Source: Welwitschia mirabilis
Taxonomy: Eukaryota > Gnetophyta > Gnetopsida > Welwitschiales
Reading direction: 5' to 3'
Assembly (NCBI GenBank): GCA_051453625.1
Contig: JBOZIK010000001.1
Location: 265,758,546 to 265,822,545, forward strand
Length of the DNA: 64,000 bases
The translations under genes and the position numbers were made by a program. The notes below the pieces were generated by a model. It searched no databases and was not told the origin of the DNA. It saw only the letters and a list, made by a program, of their open reading frames with translations. Shown one piece after another: positions 60,900 through 64,000 of the stretch (positions are counted from its first letter, which is position 1; every line of letters starts with the position of its first letter).

Positions 60900-62740
60900 A
60901 ATTTCTATAATCATATCCATGGTATAATAATAATCATTAAGTAATTCATATAACTTCAACCATTATCCATTGACTTTAAACCTTTCATAAGTGTTTAAAT
61001 TAACAATCTCAATAGAGCTATTAAGGTTTAATTTTTCTTTTCAATAAGGATCTAGCCATTTAGAAGTTAACTTGTTATCAAGAAGATGCATTGAGCCTTT
61101 TAGGTGAGTTATCTATGAATAACATGACTCTAATTCTCATTAAGATGTTGAAATTAGACTAGTATATGTTTCAAATTATCATCAAAATTGATGAAATTAA
61201 GTTGATAAATGGTTTTATAGAAACCATAGCACACGTTAATGGAAAAACACAATCTTTACCATACATAATTATATAAGGAAAAACCCCAAGTTAATTATGC
61301 CAAGTAGTATGGTAAGCCAAAAATGCATCATGAAGTTTCATAAATAAAGACTTCTTATTTTAAGAGATTAATTGTTGAAGCATATCTTTGCTTCCTTATT
61401 AGCATTTTTAGCTTAACCATTGATTTGAGAATGATAATAATTGGCTATTTTATGCTTAGTTCCAATAGAGAGAAGGGGTTTCCTAACTATCACATTTATA
61501 AGATGCCTTGATCACTAATTAAAATTCTAAAAAATTCAAATCTATGGAAAATCTTGATTTAAAGAAAGAAGATACAATTTTAGCATCATTTGTGATTGTC
61601 AAAATGGCGTATACACATTTGATCACATAATCCATAGCTAGTAAGATGTAAATTATTTTATAAGAAGATGGTATAAGAGGGTATATGAAGTATATATCCT
61701 AACAATAAAAAGGTTCACACTCTAAGATAAGTTATAAGGATATGTCTTAAGATCTAGAAAAGATACCAAAATGTTAATAAGCATTACATTTTCTTGTAAA
61801 TTCAAATAAATATTTAAAGAGAATAGATTAATAGAAACCTACATGAAGCATTCTTATTAAAGTACTTTAGCCACTAAAATGACCTCCACAAAGACCATCA
61901 TGATAAATAATAATCATATCATATTGCTCCCATTTTGGCATATATTCATGCATGATTCAATCTTTACATTTTCGGTAGAGATATGGTTCATGCCACTCAT
62001 AGTCTCCTATTCTATGAAGAAAAGATTTTATTTAATTATAAGTCCAATTTTGGGAAGTTTTTTAGGAAACAAGATAATTGACAATATTAGTATACCATGG
62101 GGAAGGACGTTTAGAAGAGTTGAAATAAAAATATACTATGAAAAAGAGTTGCTTATTTGGAAAATTGTCTTAGATAGAAAGTTATGGAAAAACATGTAGG
62201 AAATGTTGTTCATGAGGGATTCTATATAAATCATTAGTAATACAATCATGTTTTTATTCTTTATCAAAGAGGATTAAGTTGAATTATTATACTAAAAATA
62301 CGCGTATAATCAATCTTACAAAATAATCTTTCTTGGTCATTAGATATCAAATGATCACATGATCAATGTAAACATTAGTATTAAAATCAAGAAGATAGTT
62401 TTTAGTTTTAAGATAAAATATGATGATAAGCATTTCTTTTTAATGGTGGTATAATTAAGTTGAACTACTAAAATTATTTTACTAATATAGCAAATAATAT
62501 TGTAAAACTTTTTATATTTTTATCCTAACACACCCTTATAGCAATATTAATTACATCATAGATAAGTTTAAATTAGTTATTCTAATTAGGTCCTCTTACC
62601 ATAGGTCTTGAAATGATCTTATCTTTAAGATTTTCAAAGTCATGTTTAAAAGACTCATTCTAATCAAATTTAGCATATTTTATAAGATAAAATGAAGATA
62701 TTTGAAAATTTTAGCATGGTTTTTGCAATGCATATTTGTG
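60900..62740 (-). pseudogene. Ty3/gypsy Athila RNase H and integrase (decayed)
   Basis: Minus strand, right to left: VYIDHVII and YLMTKKDYF (RNase H, about 62320-62370), a linker with ILSIILFPKKLP, then CHDGLCGGHFSG (zinc-binding region, 61871-61905), RMLHVGFY, AMDYVIKCVYAILTI (core, about 61600-61640) and DAFLAYHTTWHN with IIMYGKDCVFPLT (about 61240-61335), equivalent to D-A-L-W-A-Y-R-T-A and L-V-F-G-K-x-C-H-L-P. These signatures are specific to Athila. Trp and Gln positions are often stops. RT is absent to the right. Confidence 0.9.
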
Positions 62741-63354
62741 CTTCTAATTCCAATATTCTAAAGATCGAATTTAACTTGCAACATATGAAAAGCTAAATGT
62801 CTAATTGCACACAATACACATTTGTATAGTGGGATCAATCTAATTATCATATACTTAAAGAATACTATCGAAAGAAAATATGAAAAATTATGTTCATAAA
62901 GAGAAGAATAAATATTTTGGACTTTTACTTTAAAGGAAATAAAATTAAACAATGCAAAGATGAAGATGGAATGCAATGCAATGCAATAAAATAAAATGCA
63001 ACATAATAACTGCAATTCTAATGCAATGAATTTAATTAAACTTCAAATCTATTGTCACCTAGATTAATCCTTATAACCTATTTCAATTACAAATTCATAT
63101 CACTTAAATTGCAATTAAGATAAGCTATAAGAAAGAATACTAAAACAATTGAAAATATTTCAATTCCATTAATACTTTTATTAATGAAATTGAAGTACAT
63201 CCACTTATGATAATAACTCCTCAATGAAAGATTCTCTACCTAATACCAAGGTGGTTCTTCTCATAAGTAGGATGGATCTCCTTGCCTCTAACAATCTCCA
63301 ATTGTTACAAGAATGTTAATGCAAAAGATGATTTTGAATAGGATTTAAAGGGGT

Positions 63355-63364
63355 CTATTTATAG
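63355..63364 (-). promoter_or_regulatory. TATA box of the Athila-like LTR
   Basis: Plus strand ctatttatag reads ctataaatag on the minus strand, a near-ideal plant TATA box, oriented toward the RNase H/integrase. Confidence 0.6.
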
Positions 63365-63471
63365 GTTGGGATAGGTTGCTAAAGGGTGTGAAAAAAAGAG
63401 GTACAAGTTAAATACATCCTTTAATAATAATTTAATTAACTTTACACATAATTTTAAGTGTTGTCCCTCAT

Positions 63472-63634
63472 GTCATCCCCACGATATAGAGGACGACATA
63501 CCATCTACAAACTAATGCTTTGCACGTGTCGAAAAGGCTGACTATTATCCCAATCATCATCCCCACGAAAAAGAGGACAACCATACTTTCTTGGCTATAA
63601 TCCCCTATGTCATCCTCATGATAGTGAGGATGAC
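63472..63634. promoter_or_regulatory. Three 26-bp dyad-symmetric motifs in the LTR
   Basis: Copies at 63472-63497, 63556-63581 and 63609-63634, all exactly 26 bp. The last has perfect 10-bp arms (gtcatcctca / tgaggatgac) around a 6-base centre; the others have gtcatccc / ggacgac-type arms. They lie upstream of the TATA box, where regulatory proteins would bind. Confidence 0.6.
63523..63528. promoter_or_regulatory. G-box / ABRE-like site (CACGTG)
   Basis: gcacgtgtc, between dyad copies 1 and 2 and about 160 bp upstream of the TATA box. CACGTG binds bZIP and bHLH factors in plants; function here is inference. Confidence 0.4.
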
Positions 63635-64000
63635 TAGTATATCTTTATTATTTTTCTTTGTTTATTCTTTATCCAAAAATGGATTCTTATTTGGAGTATT
63701 ATTGCATATTTTAGCCTACATAGAAGCTTTGTAGAATTTGCATAAATCCCTAGCAAAACCTATAAACAGTACTTGAAAATATACTTTACAAGTTCATTAA
63801 ATAGGTCAAGTTGGCATCTCAACATAGCCCTTCACTTAGCATTTATTAGTCCCTGATAAAATAAGCAAATAATAAGTTACGAGCCAACTGACAAAAGAAA
63901 CTCAAAACATGTATATCATTTCTAATTAAGAGTACAACATGTGAAATACATCTATGAAAAAGCATAAGTGAAATTGATGTATATTATAAATCATTAAGTT

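Larger units (their letters stand above)
58100..62740 (-). mobile_element. Athila element, internally deleted (LTR - RNase H/integrase - LTR)
   Basis: Minus-strand RNase H and integrase (60900-62740) lie between two related non-coding blocks, 58100-59450 and 62900 to beyond 64000, that I read as LTRs. The right block comes within about 200 bp of RNase H, so gag, protease and RT are missing. The element continues past the right window edge through its 5' LTR. Confidence 0.6.
62900..64000 (-). repeat. Athila-like LTR, right copy (5' LTR), cut by window end
   Basis: Non-coding. Contains (from right to left, in transcription order) three 26-bp dyad motifs (63472-63634), a G-box (63523-63528), a minus-strand TATA box (63355-63364) and an 'aatgcaatgcaatgcaat' run (62970-62990). 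Matches the left copy at 58.1-59.45 kb. It keeps CG dinucleotides around 63470-63600, so this part is less decayed. Confidence 0.6.

Noticed and set aside
61879-62199. 106-codon plus-strand frame
   Set aside because: It is antisense to clearly recognisable Athila RNase H/integrase linker and zinc-binding sequence.
62965-63005. Short regular 'aatgc' repeats as a possible CRISPR or satellite
   Set aside because: Only about four 5-bp units with no spacers; a simple sequence tract in an LTR.
62758-63015. 85-codon minus-strand frame
   Set aside because: Low-complexity sequence at the LTR/leader edge; no continuity with RNase H.
1-64000. Prokaryotic operon, defence system or organellar DNA
   Set aside because: No long open frames, no ribosome-binding sites; content is spliced plant gene fragments and LTR/CACTA transposons, so the window is nuclear plant DNA.

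Overview
This window is plant nuclear DNA, almost certainly from an angiosperm. It contains no gene that looks functional. It is very AT-rich and reads as a graveyard of long terminal repeat (LTR) retrotransposons, nested in one another and decayed by base substitution. Families recognised by translated motifs are Ty3/gypsy chromovirus (Del/Tekay-like), Ty3/gypsy Tat, Ty3/gypsy Athila and Ty1/copia Sirevirus. A CACTA DNA transposon carries pieces of two host genes with their introns. Many disabling changes are C-to-T or G-to-A at Gln and Trp codons, as expected for long-methylated plant transposons. There are twelve N gaps: 968-1067, 9453-9552, 10394-10450, 14700-14799, 19316-19378, 26178-26187, 28242-28942, 31983-32549, 39824-39833, 40551-41508, 50297-50417 and 51904-52385.

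Layout. 1-3831 (-): chromovirus gag-pol, running off the left edge at integrase, with a degenerate primer-binding site at 4802-4813 and a long LTR to about 8.0 kb. 8.34-10.05 kb (+): Tat integrase. 10.34-10.55 kb: CT and TG microsatellites. 11828-22043: a 10.2-kb CACTA element with a TTA target-site duplication, CACTA-type ends and subterminal repeats. It contains the six last exons of a plastid phosphoenolpyruvate/phosphate translocator (PPT) gene, a kinase-domain fragment of an LRR receptor kinase, and several exon-like pieces I cannot name. 22.0-25.9 kb: pyrimidine-biased non-coding DNA. 25.9-28.24 kb: a tandem array that alternates telomere-like (degenerate TTTAGGG) blocks with a second conserved block, ending in a 701-base gap.

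28.9-35.4 kb: AT-rich sequence with little to recognise. 35.4-35.8 kb (+): Tat reverse transcriptase. 36.9-40.0 kb (+): Sirevirus gag, protease and integrase, interrupted at 38.04-39.11 kb by another LTR-type insertion. 40.06-42.13 kb: a less decayed island holding a minisatellite and a 958-base gap. 43.1-44.6 kb (+): a decayed ORF with an acidic tail. 44.9-46.1 kb (+): a Sirevirus-like LTR abutting Athila RNase H. 46.1-47.6 kb (-): Athila RT/RNase H. 50.4-56.3 kb (-): a second copy of the long Del/Tekay-like LTR with an insertion. 58.1-64.0 kb (-): an internally deleted Athila element, LTR - RNase H/integrase - LTR, whose LTRs carry a repeated 26-bp dyad motif.

No tRNA, rRNA, CRISPR, operon or intact host gene was seen. 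The most interesting object is the CACTA element with its captured genes; the telomere-like tandem array and the LTR dyad motifs come next. Boundaries given to the nearest 50-100 bases are estimates from reading, not from alignment.
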